Part shown: one piece after another, positions 53,601 to 62,179 of the stretch
How positions within the stretch are numbered: the first letter of the stretch is position 1
Layout: every line of letters starts with the position of its first letter
Source of the DNA: Sphingomonas sp.
GTDB lineage: Bacteria > Pseudomonadota > Alphaproteobacteria > Sphingomonadales > Sphingomonadaceae
DNA: 64,000 bases
Assembly: GCF_025362505.1 (NCBI RefSeq)
Contig: NZ_JANYGG010000135.1
Span: 1-64,000 of the forward strand
Direction: 5' to 3'
Translations under genes and position numbers: made by a program
Notes under the pieces: model-generated
What the model was told of the DNA's origin: nothing
Seen by the model: only the letters and a program-made list of their open reading frames with translations
Database searches by the model: none

Positions 53601-54137
53601 TTAACTCTCCGTCTTGATGGTGTCGGCGCCGTCGGTGCTGAGCGGCGCGGTGGCGTTGATGAGCTTGTCGGTTAGTAGCAGTTTGGCCGCGGCGATCGAC
53701 GAGAAGGGGAAAGCGCGGGCGCCCCTCGGCGACGAGATGGTGACGATTTCGCCGTCGATCCCGTCGATGATCCCGCTGACCTGCTTGGCGCCGTCCTGCG
53801 GTTCGATGAACTTGATGCGCGCTTCGTGACCGACCCAGTCGGCATAGTCGGACGGGCGGGTCAGCGGGCGATCGATCCCGGGTGACGAGACCTCGAGCCG
53901 ATAGGCACCCTCGACCGGGTCGCGGCCGGCTGCTTCCTCGGCGTCGAGCACTTCGGAGATCCGGCGCGACAGCGTTTCGCAATCGCCGAGCACGAGTTGC
54001 CTGGTGTCGGGGCGTTCGGCCATTACCTGCAGCGTGGGGTCCGACGTCCCGCCGATCATGATCACGCGCACCAAGCTGAGCCCAAGGGCTTCGGCCTCGG
54101 GCGCGATCAGCGCGGTAATGACGGGAATGTCGGCCAA
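53601..54137 (-). CDS. rimP: Ribosome maturation factor RimP
   Basis: The 178-residue protein contains EAEALGLSLVRVIMIGGTSDPTLQVMAERPDTRQLVLGDCETLSRRISEVLDAEE and YRLEVSSPGIDRPLTRPSDYADWVGHEARIKF, the RimP signature. It is needed for 30S maturation. It is the first gene of the rimP-nusA-ylxR-infB cluster. Its promoter should lie in 54138-54309, where nothing else was recognised. Confidence 0.94.
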   Translation of the reverse strand: MADIPVITALIAPEAEALGLSLVRVIMIGGTSDPTLQVMAERPDTRQLVLGDCETLSRRISEVLDAEEAAGRDPVEGAYRLEVSSPGIDRPLTRPSDYADWVGHEARIKFIEPQDGAKQVSGIIDGIDGEIVTISSPRGARAFPFSSIAAAKLLLTDKLINATAPLSTDGADTIKTES

Positions 54138-54309
54138 GCCTGGGTCCTGTGAAGTTTAGTCAAAGGCGCTCGCTGCCGGGCCCCGGGGGACCCAGCCTCA
54201 GCATCCGGCGATGTCGAGGAGTGGTTGCGTTATAGGCGCAGCCGGGAAGCGGCGCAAGCGGTGCTTAGAGTCTGTTTCAACAGAACCGGACGGTGCCGAT
54301 GAACAGGCT

Positions 54310-54798
54310 CTAGCCCCTGAGCGCGCGGTTCTCGGCGCGGATGCGGATGGTGAGGATGGCGGCGTTGAGGAGCAAGAAGATCAGCGCGGTCCTCCATAGC
54401 CCGAACACCAGCGGGAGCACCGCGATCTCGCCGATCACGAGCAGGTAATTGGGGTGGCGGACGAAGCGGTAAGGGCCGCGCGCGACGAGGCTCTCGCCGG
54501 GAACGACAATGATCCGTGTCGTCCAGCGCGGACCGAGCGTTCGCAGGGTCCACACCCGGAAGGCCTGGAGCAGGATGAACAGCGCGAGGAAAAGGAGGTG
54601 AACCGCCTTGCCCGGCGCCTGCACCCACAACGCGGCGAGCCACGTGGCGTGAAGCGCGACGATCGCGGGATAATGGCCCGGCGCGACTTCATGGCCGCCG
54701 TGGGCGAGGAGGCGCTTGGTATTGGCCCTCGCGACCGGCAATTCGGTCAGCCGCTGGAGCGTGACGAAGCCGAGGATCGCGACCGCGGGCCAGATCAT
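54310..54798 (-). CDS. Isoprenylcysteine carboxyl methyltransferase (ICMT)-family membrane methyltransferase
   Basis: The 162-residue protein has four or five helices and the C-terminal SAM-binding pattern GPYRFVRHPNYLLVIGEIAVLPL followed by RIRAENRALRG. ICMT-like genes directly downstream of type III polyketide synthases methylate alkylresorcinols or alkylpyrones (BpsB/SrsB precedents). The gene lies 22 bases after the PKS stop on the same strand. O-methylation of a phenolic lipid is therefore the likely role. Confidence 0.8.
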   Translation of the reverse strand: MIWPAVAILGFVTLQRLTELPVARANTKRLLAHGGHEVAPGHYPAIVALHATWLAALWVQAPGKAVHLLFLALFILLQAFRVWTLRTLGPRWTTRIIVVPGESLVARGPYRFVRHPNYLLVIGEIAVLPLVFGLWRTALIFLLLNAAILTIRIRAENRALRG

Positions 54799-54820
54799 CG
54801 CGTGAGGCCCGATGACTGAA

Positions 54821-55849
54821 TCAAGGACGGCGGAGCGACAGTGCGGCGAGCGTGAAGCCCGGCCCGAGCGCGGTCATCAGCGTGCGGCCCGGGAGCCCGC
54901 GCTCGATCAGCTTTTGGAGCACGAACAGCACCGTCGGCGCGCTCATGTTGCCATGCTCGCGCAGCACCTCGCGCTCGAGGTCGAGGGTGCCGGTCTGGAG
55001 GCCGAGCGCACTCTCCATCGCGGTCAATACCTTGGCCCCGCCGGGGTGGCTGCACAGCCGGTCGAAGTCGGCGAAGCTCATGCCCATGCTGGCGAGGATC
55101 GAGTCGAGGCCGGCAGAGAGGTTTGCCTCGAGGAATGGGGGAATTGCGCGGTCGAACACGACTGCGAGCCCCGGATCCTCGACCCGCCAGCCCATGATGC
55201 CGAGCGTGTCGGGCCAAAGGCGTTCGCCCGAGCCTTCGACAAAGGCGATCGCATCACCATCGGTCGAGATCACCGCAGCGGCCGACCCGTCGCCGAACAA
55301 GGCGGTGGCGACGATCGCGGCGGGGTCGTCGCTGTCGAGGCGGATCGAGATCGAGCAGGTCTCGACCGTGACGAACAGCCAGCGGCTGCCCGGATCGGCG
55401 GCGGCGAGGCGGGCGGCGGTGGCGAGACCGGACACGCCTCCGGCGCAACCAAGCCCGAAGATCGGCACGCGGCGGATATCGGGTCGAAGTCCGAGCGCCT
55501 TGGCGTTGCGCGCTTCGAGGCTCGGCGTGGCGATGCCGGTGGTCGACACCGCGATGACCCCGTCGATGTCGCTCGGCTGAAGGCCGGCCCGCTCGATCGC
55601 GCCGCGCGCCGCCTCGATGAACAGTGCGTCGGCGGCGGCGAGATAGGTCCGGTTGCGTTCGCTCCAGCCGTGGTTTTCGCCATACCAGACGAGCGGCGCG
55701 ACCAGTTGGCGCTCGTCGATTTCGGCATTGTCGAACACGCCGGATAGGCGGTCGAACAGCGCCTTCCGGCCGGCGAACAGCGCGCGGCCGGTTGCCTTCG
55801 CCTCCGCCTGGCTGACAGGGAAGGGCGGGACGGCGGTCGCGAGGGACAA
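54821..55849 (-). CDS. Type III polyketide synthase (alkylresorcinol/alkylpyrone type)
   Basis: The protein has about 342 residues and a chalcone-synthase-like fold. The Cys-His-Asn triad is visible in VPIFGLGCAGGVSG, RLCSHPGGAKVL and LREHGNMSAPTVLFVL. It begins near SLATAVPPF. The true start is uncertain: TTG 55849 is used here, CTG 55864 would give LTASLLSLATAVPPF, and no ATG/GTG is available close by. The ORF-track start at 56158 runs into the divergent dehydrogenase gene. It extends fatty acyl-CoA with malonyl-CoA and is paired with the methyltransferase gene. Confidence 0.85.
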   Translation of the reverse strand: MSLATAVPPFPVSQAEAKATGRALFAGRKALFDRLSGVFDNAEIDERQLVAPLVWYGENHGWSERNRTYLAAADALFIEAARGAIERAGLQPSDIDGVIAVSTTGIATPSLEARNAKALGLRPDIRRVPIFGLGCAGGVSGLATAARLAAADPGSRWLFVTVETCSISIRLDSDDPAAIVATALFGDGSAAAVISTDGDAIAFVEGSGERLWPDTLGIMGWRVEDPGLAVVFDRAIPPFLEANLSAGLDSILASMGMSFADFDRLCSHPGGAKVLTAMESALGLQTGTLDLEREVLREHGNMSAPTVLFVLQKLIERGLPGRTLMTALGPGFTLAALSLRRP

Positions 55850-55913
55850 AAGGGAAGCGGTCAGCTTGAATCTTTCAAAGGGCCAGATCAGTAACGGCCA
55901 AGGGAGACATTGG

Positions 55914-57131
55914 ATGCAACGCACTTCATTGCAAGCGCTTATACTCGTTCCAGCGCTAGCCGCCTGCACGGCCGGCCCCGCCGCCACGACTTTGCCCAGG
56001 CCGTTCGTCGCGACCGAGATCGCGAAGTTCGATTCGCCGTTCGGAATGGCGTTCCTTCCCGATGGTTCGGCGCTCATTACCGAGAAGGCGGGGAAGCTCA
56101 AATGGTGGCGCGCCGGGCAGCCGATTGGCGATGTCGCCGGAGTACCGACGGTAGCCAACGTCGATCAGGGCGGGTTGCTTGGGGTCGCCTTGTCGCCGCT
56201 TTTTGCCACCGACCGGCTGGTGTATCTGACCTATTCGGAGCGCTCGGCGACGGGCGGCAGCGGACTGGCGCTCGCGCGTGGTGCACTCGCGCCGGACGGC
56301 TCGCGGCTGACCGACGTGCGCGTGCTGTGGCACGACCCGCAGGGCGGCGAGGGCGGACAATTTGGCGCCGCGATTGCCTTCGCTCCCGACGGCAAATCGC
56401 TGTTCCTGAGCTCGGGCGAGCGCCAGCGCTTTACCCCGGCGCAGGACCCAAACCAGCCGCTGGGCAAGATTCTCCACCTCACCCTCGACGGCCAGCCGGC
56501 ACTGGACAATCCGGACGCGGGTAAGCTCGGTGCGACAACAACGTCGATCACTACCCCGCCCGACAATAGCGGCGCGGCGAAAAGTGCGGATGGTCGCCCG
56601 TTCCGCTGGACCACCCTCAACCGCACCCCCGGCGAGACGTGGAGCACGGGCTACCGCAACCCCTATGGCCTCGCATTCGACGCCGACGGACGGCTGTGGG
56701 AGAGCGAGATGGGGCCGCAGGGCGGGGATGAGGTCAACCTCGTCAAGTCGGGGCGAAACTATGCCTGGCCCGATGCCTCCAACGGCAGCAATTACGACGA
56801 CACGGATATCCCCGATCACAAGCCGGGCGATGGCTACGAACCGCCGAAAGTCTGGTGGAACCCGTCTATCTCGCCCGGCGGGCTGATGATTTATCGTGGC
56901 GGCAAATGGCCGCAGTGGAAGGGCGATGCGTTCGTTCCGGCGCTGTCGGCCCAAGCGCTGATCCGCGTCGATCTCGACGGCGACAGCGCGACCAAGGCCG
57001 AGCAGTGGAACATGGACAACCGCATTCGCGCCGTGGCCCAATCGCCTGCGGGAGACATCTACTTGCTCGAGGACGGCGACGGGGCGCGGCTGCTGCGGCT
57101 CGATCCGGCGAAGCCTCAGGCGCGGCGGTAG
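55914..57131 (+). CDS. PQQ-dependent sugar dehydrogenase-like (GSDH) lipoprotein
   Basis: The 405-residue protein starts MQRTSLQALILVPALAACTAGP (signal peptide with lipobox LAAC, AAGGGAG upstream). It has the six-bladed glucose/sorbosone dehydrogenase propeller: LDSPFGMAFLPDG-like SPFGMAFLPDGSALITEKAGKL, DQGGLLGVALSP, GYRNPYGLAFD, WESEMGPQGGDEVNLVKSGRNYAWPDAS and IRAVAQSPAGDIYLLED. It oxidises sugars in the periplasm with PQQ. No PQQ synthesis genes are nearby. Its last 16 bases overlap the trmB 3' end on the other strand. Confidence 0.85.
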   Translation: MQRTSLQALILVPALAACTAGPAATTLPRPFVATEIAKFDSPFGMAFLPDGSALITEKAGKLKWWRAGQPIGDVAGVPTVANVDQGGLLGVALSPLFATDRLVYLTYSERSATGGSGLALARGALAPDGSRLTDVRVLWHDPQGGEGGQFGAAIAFAPDGKSLFLSSGERQRFTPAQDPNQPLGKILHLTLDGQPALDNPDAGKLGATTTSITTPPDNSGAAKSADGRPFRWTTLNRTPGETWSTGYRNPYGLAFDADGRLWESEMGPQGGDEVNLVKSGRNYAWPDASNGSNYDDTDIPDHKPGDGYEPPKVWWNPSISPGGLMIYRGGKWPQWKGDAFVPALSAQALIRVDLDGDSATKAEQWNMDNRIRAVAQSPAGDIYLLEDGDGARLLRLDPAKPQARR

Positions 57132-57811
57132 CGCAGATAGTAAGGCCGTCGTCCCTCCCGCCGCGACTTGGCGCCGTAGCGGGTTTCGATCCAGCCACCG
57201 GGGGGATTTAGGAAGTCCGACGGCTGCTCGCCGAGCCATTCGAACGTGGCGGCGTGGCGCTGCATGACCATCAGCGACCAGTCGAGATAGACCGGATGGT
57301 CGGTAGCGAGGCGGAACTCGCCGCCGGGCGTCAACTTTGCCGCGATGAGGCTGAGCGGGCCGTCGTTGACCATGCGGCGCTTGGCGTGGCGCGCCTTGGG
57401 CCAGGGGTCGGGGTGGAGCAGGTAGACGAAACTCAGCGCCCCGTTGGGGATGCGGGCAAGCACCTCGAGCGCGTCGCCCATGTGGAGGCGGACGTTGGCT
57501 AGGCGCCGATCACGGATGTGGGCGAGGGCGGTGGCGACGCCGTTGAGAAACGGCTCGCAGCCGATGAAGCCGTGGTCGGGGAGGAGGTCGGCGCGGTGCG
57601 CGAGGTGCTCGCCGCCGCCGAAGCCGATCTCGACATGGAGCGGGCGCTGATCACCAAACAGGCGGTTCGCGGTGATCTCGCCCTCGTCCGGGACCGAAAT
57701 CGCGGGAAGCAGGGTCTCAATCAGCTCGGCCTGGCCCGTGCGCAGCTTGTGCCCGCTCGACCGGCCGTAAAGGCGGTTGATCGTCAGCGGGTCGCCAGGC
57801 TTCACCAACAT
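57116..57811 (-). CDS. trmB: tRNA (guanine-N7)-methyltransferase TrmB
   Basis: The 231-residue protein contains INRLYGRSSGHKLRTGQAELIETLLP, LHVEIGFGGGEHLAHRA (SAM loop), GCEPFLNGVATAL, MGDALEVLARIPNGALSFVYLLHPDPWPKARHAKRRMV and LATDHPVYLDWSL, all TrmB signatures. It methylates G46 of tRNA. The start at ATG 57811 shares its A with the lnt TGA (TGATG); the longer ORF-track start lies inside lnt. Confidence 0.94.
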   Translation of the reverse strand: MLVKPGDPLTINRLYGRSSGHKLRTGQAELIETLLPAISVPDEGEITANRLFGDQRPLHVEIGFGGGEHLAHRADLLPDHGFIGCEPFLNGVATALAHIRDRRLANVRLHMGDALEVLARIPNGALSFVYLLHPDPWPKARHAKRRMVNDGPLSLIAAKLTPGGEFRLATDHPVYLDWSLMVMQRHAATFEWLGEQPSDFLNPPGGWIETRYGAKSRREGRRPYYLRYRRA

Positions 57812-59319
57812 CACTTGGCGATCGGTTCGCGGCCCCGCCACAGCGCGATCAGCAGCAGGGCGAAGGCGAACAGCAGCGGCAGCCAGTTGCCGAGCATGGC
57901 GAACGGGGTGGCGGCGCGCGCGGCGGGGATACGCGCATCGATCTCGCCCGGCTCGCGCCACGGCAGCGAGTGGAGCAGGCGGCCGTCGGCGTCGACCAGC
58001 GCGCTGATTCCGGTCGGGGTCGAACGGATCACGGGGATGCCCTCCTCGGCGGCGCGCAGCCTCGCCTGGGCGAGGTGCTGCGGCGGGCCCCAGCGGCCGA
58101 ACCAGGCGTCGTTCGACGGGTTGAACAGGAAATCGGGACGGTGCGCGCGGTCGACCACTTCACCCGAGAAGATGATCTCGTAGCAGATCTGCACCCCCAT
58201 CTTGCCGAAGCTCGGCAGGTCGAGGGTGCGCGGGCCGGGGCCGGCGTCGAAGTCGACATCGCCCGGGGCGAGACGCGACAGGCCGATCGCCGACAGGATC
58301 GGGCGCATCGGGAGGTATTCACCATAGGGGACGAGGTGCGCCTTGTCGTAGCGGCCGATCAGGCGGCCGGTCGGGTCGAGCAGGAACAGGCTGTTGCGCA
58401 CACCGGCGGCGGTCTGGCCATCGACCGAGCGGACGCCGAGCCCGCCGGTAGCGAGCAGGTCGTGGGGCCCAAGCGCGCGGATGATCGCCTGGCGCTGGTT
58501 TGCGACGAGTGGGGCGGCGCCCAGTCGATTGTCTTCGAGCGGCGCGGTCACCGCGGCTTCGGGCCACAGCAGCAGGCGGGGCTCGGTCGAGGGGGCGCCC
58601 GACAGGCCGAGCAGGCGCGCTTCGGAGATCTCGGTCGCGCCGGGGCGCCATTTGACCTCCTGGCCGATGTTCGGCTGGACGATCCGCACCGCCGGCCCGC
58701 TTCTTGTGGGCGCGAACGGCAGGAGTAGCGAGGCCATGCCGACGACCGCAACTGGAAGCAGCGCGAATGCGGCGTCGCGCAGGTGGCGCATCGCGAGCCA
58801 GATCGCGCCGCCGAGGAGCACCGTCAGCCCCGACAGGCCGTAGGTTCCGATCAGGCCGGTCGACCGGCGCAGCGGCGTGTCGACCAGCGCGACGCCAACC
58901 GGGTTCCACGCGAAACCGGTAAAGATCCCGGCGCGCAAATATTCGCACGCGATCCAGCCGGCGGCGAGCGCGAACACGAGCGCGAGCGGGTTACGCCGCC
59001 CGATCCGCCACGCGAGCCCGGTGGCGAGCATCGGATAGACAGCGAGGTAGAGCGAGAGGAGGAACACCGCGAGCCAGCCGAGCCAGGCCGGCATTGCCGC
59101 CTGGTAAGTGAAGCTGGTCGCGATCCAGTTGAGGCCGACGCAGAACTGGCCAAGCCCGAAGCCCCAGCCGAGCGCCAATGCCGAACGCATCCGCGGCGCG
59201 CTGGCGACGAGCCCGGCGAGCAGCGCGAACGCGAGCGGCATCAGCGGACCCAGGGCGAACGGTTCGAATGCGAAGGCGGACAGCGCGCCCGCAAGGAGCG
59301 CCACGAGAAACTTCATCAT
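57811..59319 (-). CDS. lnt: Apolipoprotein N-acyltransferase
   Basis: The 502-residue protein has about eight N-terminal helices and a nitrilase domain. The Glu-Lys-Cys triad is in LLWPEAAVTAP, GRYDKAHLVPYGEYLP and GVQICYEIIFSG. It adds the third acyl chain to lipoproteins in the inner membrane. The start is ATG 59319 (GGCGGA just upstream) or the next ATG. The gene is coupled to trmB. In many relatives corC precedes it directly; here the TIR-TPR gene intervenes on the opposite strand. Confidence 0.94.
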   Translation of the reverse strand: MMKFLVALLAGALSAFAFEPFALGPLMPLAFALLAGLVASAPRMRSALALGWGFGLGQFCVGLNWIATSFTYQAAMPAWLGWLAVFLLSLYLAVYPMLATGLAWRIGRRNPLALVFALAAGWIACEYLRAGIFTGFAWNPVGVALVDTPLRRSTGLIGTYGLSGLTVLLGGAIWLAMRHLRDAAFALLPVAVVGMASLLLPFAPTRSGPAVRIVQPNIGQEVKWRPGATEISEARLLGLSGAPSTEPRLLLWPEAAVTAPLEDNRLGAAPLVANQRQAIIRALGPHDLLATGGLGVRSVDGQTAAGVRNSLFLLDPTGRLIGRYDKAHLVPYGEYLPMRPILSAIGLSRLAPGDVDFDAGPGPRTLDLPSFGKMGVQICYEIIFSGEVVDRAHRPDFLFNPSNDAWFGRWGPPQHLAQARLRAAEEGIPVIRSTPTGISALVDADGRLLHSLPWREPGEIDARIPAARAATPFAMLGNWLPLLFAFALLLIALWRGREPIAK

Positions 59320-59385
59320 TCCGCCTAAGCAAATTCGGGCCAAGTAGGAAAATATTTTCGCAAGCACGTCGGGGGACGAACGATC

Positions 59386-59469
59386 ATGGCGTGGCACATG
59401 GCTCTTGTCGCGCTCGCCGGGACCTTGCCGTACATTGGCATTTTGCTTGCGCTCGCCGGGTCAGGCTGA
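59386..59469 (+). CDS. 27-residue hydrophobic small ORF
   Basis: ATG 59386 follows GGGGGA with a 9-base spacer. The ORF encodes MAWHMALVALAGTLPYIGILLALAGSG, a single membrane-spanning segment, ending in TGA 59467-59469. It is too short for the ORF track and lies 34 bases before the TIR-TPR gene on the same strand. It could be a small membrane protein, a leader peptide or chance coding. The ribosome-binding site and hydrophobicity favour a real product. Confidence 0.4.
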   Translation: MAWHMALVALAGTLPYIGILLALAGSG

Positions 59470-59503
59470 TCTACACGATGAGAGAAACGAGGTCTTTCGG
59501 CGC

Positions 59504-61288
59504 ATGTCGGATATATTCGTGTCCTACGCTCGTTCGACCGAGCGCCAGGCGCAGCAGGTTGCCGAGGCGTTACGCGTGCTCGGCTATGCGGTGTGGCGCG
59601 ACGACGAACTCCCCGCGCACCGGGCCTATGGCGAAGTCATCGAGGAACGGTTGCGCTCCGCCAAGGCGGTGGTGGTCATCTGGTCGGCTGACGCAGCGCG
59701 CTCCCAATGGGTCCGCGCCGAAGCTGACGTCGCGCGCGAGGCAGGGACGCTGGTCCAGGTCAGCGTCGATGGGACGATGCCGCCGATCCCGTTCAACCAG
59801 ATCCAGTGCGCCGACCTCAATGGCTGGTCGGGCGACACCGAAACCGCCGGCTGGGCCAAGATCGTGTCTAGCGTCGGCTCGCTGGTCGGCGACGCCCGAC
59901 CGGTTGCCGAAGCCGAGCGGCCCAGTGCCCCTGCCAAACGCGTGGCGATCTGCGTCCTGCCGTTCATCAACATGAGCGGCGATGCCGAGCAGGAATATTT
60001 CAGCGACGGGATCAGCGAGGACATCATCACCGACCTGTCGAAGGTGTCGGCGCTGTCGGTCGTCGCGCGAAACACGTCGTTCACCTACAAGGGCCGGGTC
60101 GCCGACGTGAAGGAAGTCGCGCGCGAGCTCGGCGTGACCCATGTCCTGGAAGGCAGCGTGCGCAAGGCCGGCGGGCGGGTGCGGATCAACGCCCAGCTGA
60201 TTGATGGCGAGGCCGGTGACCATGTCTGGGCCGACCGCTACGACCGCGACCTCGACGACATCTTCGCGATTCAGGACGAGATTTCCAAGGCAATCGTCGG
60301 GGCGCTGCGCCTCAAATTACTGCCGAAGGAAAAGAAGGCGATCGAGCATCGCGGGACATCGAGCGTGGAGGCCTACAACCTCTATCTGATGGCGCGCCAG
60401 CACTGGATCAGCGGCAATGATGGCGACAGCCGGCGCGACGAGGTCGTGGTGCGGATATGTCGCCAGGCGACGACGATCGACGCCGATTACGGCAAGGCAT
60501 GGGCGCTGATGGCGCTGGCGCAGACCGAATTACGCTTCCGCCACGACCGGATCGACGAGGATGGACTGGCCTCGGCCGAGCGCGCGCTGCGGCTCGATCC
60601 GACGCTGGCGGAGGCGCATTGCATCAAGGCGCGCTACCTCGCCAGCCAGGACGGCCGCTACGACGATGCCATCCGCCAAATCGAAATCGCGATCGGCTTG
60701 GCGCCCAATTCGTGGGAAGTGAACAAGGAAGCGGCGAGGTTGCTGTTCAGCCGCGGCGACTCGAAGGGGGCAGTGCCCTATTTCGAAAAAGCCACCGAGC
60801 TGATGGAAAGCGATTATCACGCGCCGGGCATGTTGCAGACCTGCTATAACGCGCTGGGCGATACGGAGGGCATGCGCCGGTCGGCGGAGAAATCCCTCTC
60901 CCGAATCGAAAAGGCGTTGGCGCAGGATCCGACCAACGGCGCGGCCCTGGGCTTCGGCGCCGTAGCGCTCTCCGCGTTGGGCGATGGCGAGCGGGCGCGC
61001 GAATGGATCAACCGCGCGATGCTGTTCGCGCCCGAAAACCTCACGATGCGCTATAACCTTGTCTGCGCGCTGACCGTCAATCTTGGCGATTACGACGGTG
61101 CGCTCGACCTGCTCGAAACGTTCATCAATAAGATGAACGCGATGCTGGTGACCCATTTGCAAGTCGATCCGGACATTGATCGGCTGCGCGACAAGCCGCG
61201 CTTCGTGAGAATGCTCGCCGAGGCGAAGGAGCGGCTGGCCGCGGCCGCCGCTGCCGAAGTTCCCAACGAGATGCCGCGCGCGGTGTGA
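59504..61288 (+). CDS. TIR-TolB-like-TPR protein
   Basis: The 594-residue protein starts at ATG 59504. Residues 1-90 form a TIR domain (DIFVSYARSTERQAQQVAEALRVLGYAVWRDDEL, then SQWVRAEADVA with the W-x3-E position used by NADase TIRs). Residues about 140-280 are TolB-like (VAICVLPFINMSGDAEQEYFSDGISEDIITDLSKVSALSVVARNTSFTYKG, DVWADRYDRDLDDIFAIQDEI-like). Residues about 300-560 are TPR repeats. There is no membrane helix or cyclase domain. Related sphingomonad proteins exist, but their function is unclear; signalling or NAD depletion are possibilities. It is transcribed against the flanking core operon. Confidence 0.8.
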   Translation: MSDIFVSYARSTERQAQQVAEALRVLGYAVWRDDELPAHRAYGEVIEERLRSAKAVVVIWSADAARSQWVRAEADVAREAGTLVQVSVDGTMPPIPFNQIQCADLNGWSGDTETAGWAKIVSSVGSLVGDARPVAEAERPSAPAKRVAICVLPFINMSGDAEQEYFSDGISEDIITDLSKVSALSVVARNTSFTYKGRVADVKEVARELGVTHVLEGSVRKAGGRVRINAQLIDGEAGDHVWADRYDRDLDDIFAIQDEISKAIVGALRLKLLPKEKKAIEHRGTSSVEAYNLYLMARQHWISGNDGDSRRDEVVVRICRQATTIDADYGKAWALMALAQTELRFRHDRIDEDGLASAERALRLDPTLAEAHCIKARYLASQDGRYDDAIRQIEIAIGLAPNSWEVNKEAARLLFSRGDSKGAVPYFEKATELMESDYHAPGMLQTCYNALGDTEGMRRSAEKSLSRIEKALAQDPTNGAALGFGAVALSALGDGERAREWINRAMLFAPENLTMRYNLVCALTVNLGDYDGALDLLETFINKMNAMLVTHLQVDPDIDRLRDKPRFVRMLAEAKERLAAAAAAEVPNEMPRAV

Positions 61289-61300
61289 ACCGGCTTCAGA

Positions 61301-62179
61301 TCAGGCTTCGCTGACCGCGTCGTCGGGGGCGTGAAGGCGCAGGCGGATCATGCGCTTGGTGTCGGCTTCGATCGATTCGATGCGCCAGCCCGAGGGGTGC
61401 TCGACGCTTTCGCCCGGCGGCAGGATTCGGCCGGCAAGCAGGAATGCCAGCCCGCCGAGCGTGTCGATATCGTCCTCGCCCGCGACCAGCCGCTTGTCGA
61501 CGGTTTCGGCGACTTCCTCCAATTCGGTGCGCGCGTCGGCTTCCCACAGGCCTTCGTCGAGCAGGATCAAATTGCCGGTCGGTTCCTCGTCATGCTCGTC
61601 CTCGATGTCGCCGACGATTTCCTCGACGACGTCCTCGATGGTGATCAGCCCTTCGGTCCCGCCGAACTCGTCGACGACGATCGCAAGGTGGGTGCGCTCG
61701 GTGCGCATGCGGGCAAGGAGGTCGAGCACGCCCATCGATTCGGGCACGAACAACGGCGCGCGGAGCAGGCCGGCGATGGTTCGCGGCCGGCCGGGGTTGG
61801 CGAGCGCGACGAACACGTCCTTGATGTGAATCATGCCGACGACATGGTCGAGGCCTTCGCCGGTGACCGGCAAACGGCTGTGCTCGGCTTCGGCGAAGGC
61901 AGCGACCAGTTCGGCAAAATTGAGCGTCTGCGGCACCGAGACGATGTCGCCGCGGGTAACCGCGACTTCGCCGGCGGTGCGGTCGCCGAAGTGGAGCAGG
62001 TTGCGCAGCATCTGGCGCTCGATCGGAGAAAGATCGCCGCGCTGGGTGGGGACGGTGTCGGCTTCGTCGATCGCGTCCTCGATCTGGTCGCGAAGGCTGG
62101 TTTCATGGTCGTCGCCGAAGATCAGCGCGCGCATGCCGCGCCACAGGCGGGAACCGGGTTCGTCGGGGGGCGAGGCCAT
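61301..62179 (-). CDS. corC: CorC/HlyC-type CBS-domain protein
   Basis: The 292-residue protein has two CBS domains (RGDIVSVPQTLNFAELVAAFAEAEHSRLPVTGEGLDHVVGMIHIKDVF and PLFVPESMGVLDLLARMRTERTHLAIVVDEFGGTEGLITIEDVVEEIVGDIEDEHD). A C-terminal CorC_HlyC domain (GGLAFLLAGRILPPGESVEHPSGWRIESIEADTKRMIRLRL) follows. Such soluble proteins are linked to Mg2+/Co2+ efflux or nucleotide sensing. It follows ybeY directly (stop 62180). Confidence 0.9.
   Translation of the reverse strand: MASPPDEPGSRLWRGMRALIFGDDHETSLRDQIEDAIDEADTVPTQRGDLSPIERQMLRNLLHFGDRTAGEVAVTRGDIVSVPQTLNFAELVAAFAEAEHSRLPVTGEGLDHVVGMIHIKDVFVALANPGRPRTIAGLLRAPLFVPESMGVLDLLARMRTERTHLAIVVDEFGGTEGLITIEDVVEEIVGDIEDEHDEEPTGNLILLDEGLWEADARTELEEVAETVDKRLVAGEDDIDTLGGLAFLLAGRILPPGESVEHPSGWRIESIEADTKRMIRLRLHAPDDAVSEA

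Noticed and set aside
50532-53675. 1047-codon plus-strand ORF opposite infB, ylxR and nusA
   Set aside because: It spans three well-supported minus-strand genes and has the Arg/Ala/Gly/Val-rich composition typical of antisense frames; no motif was seen.
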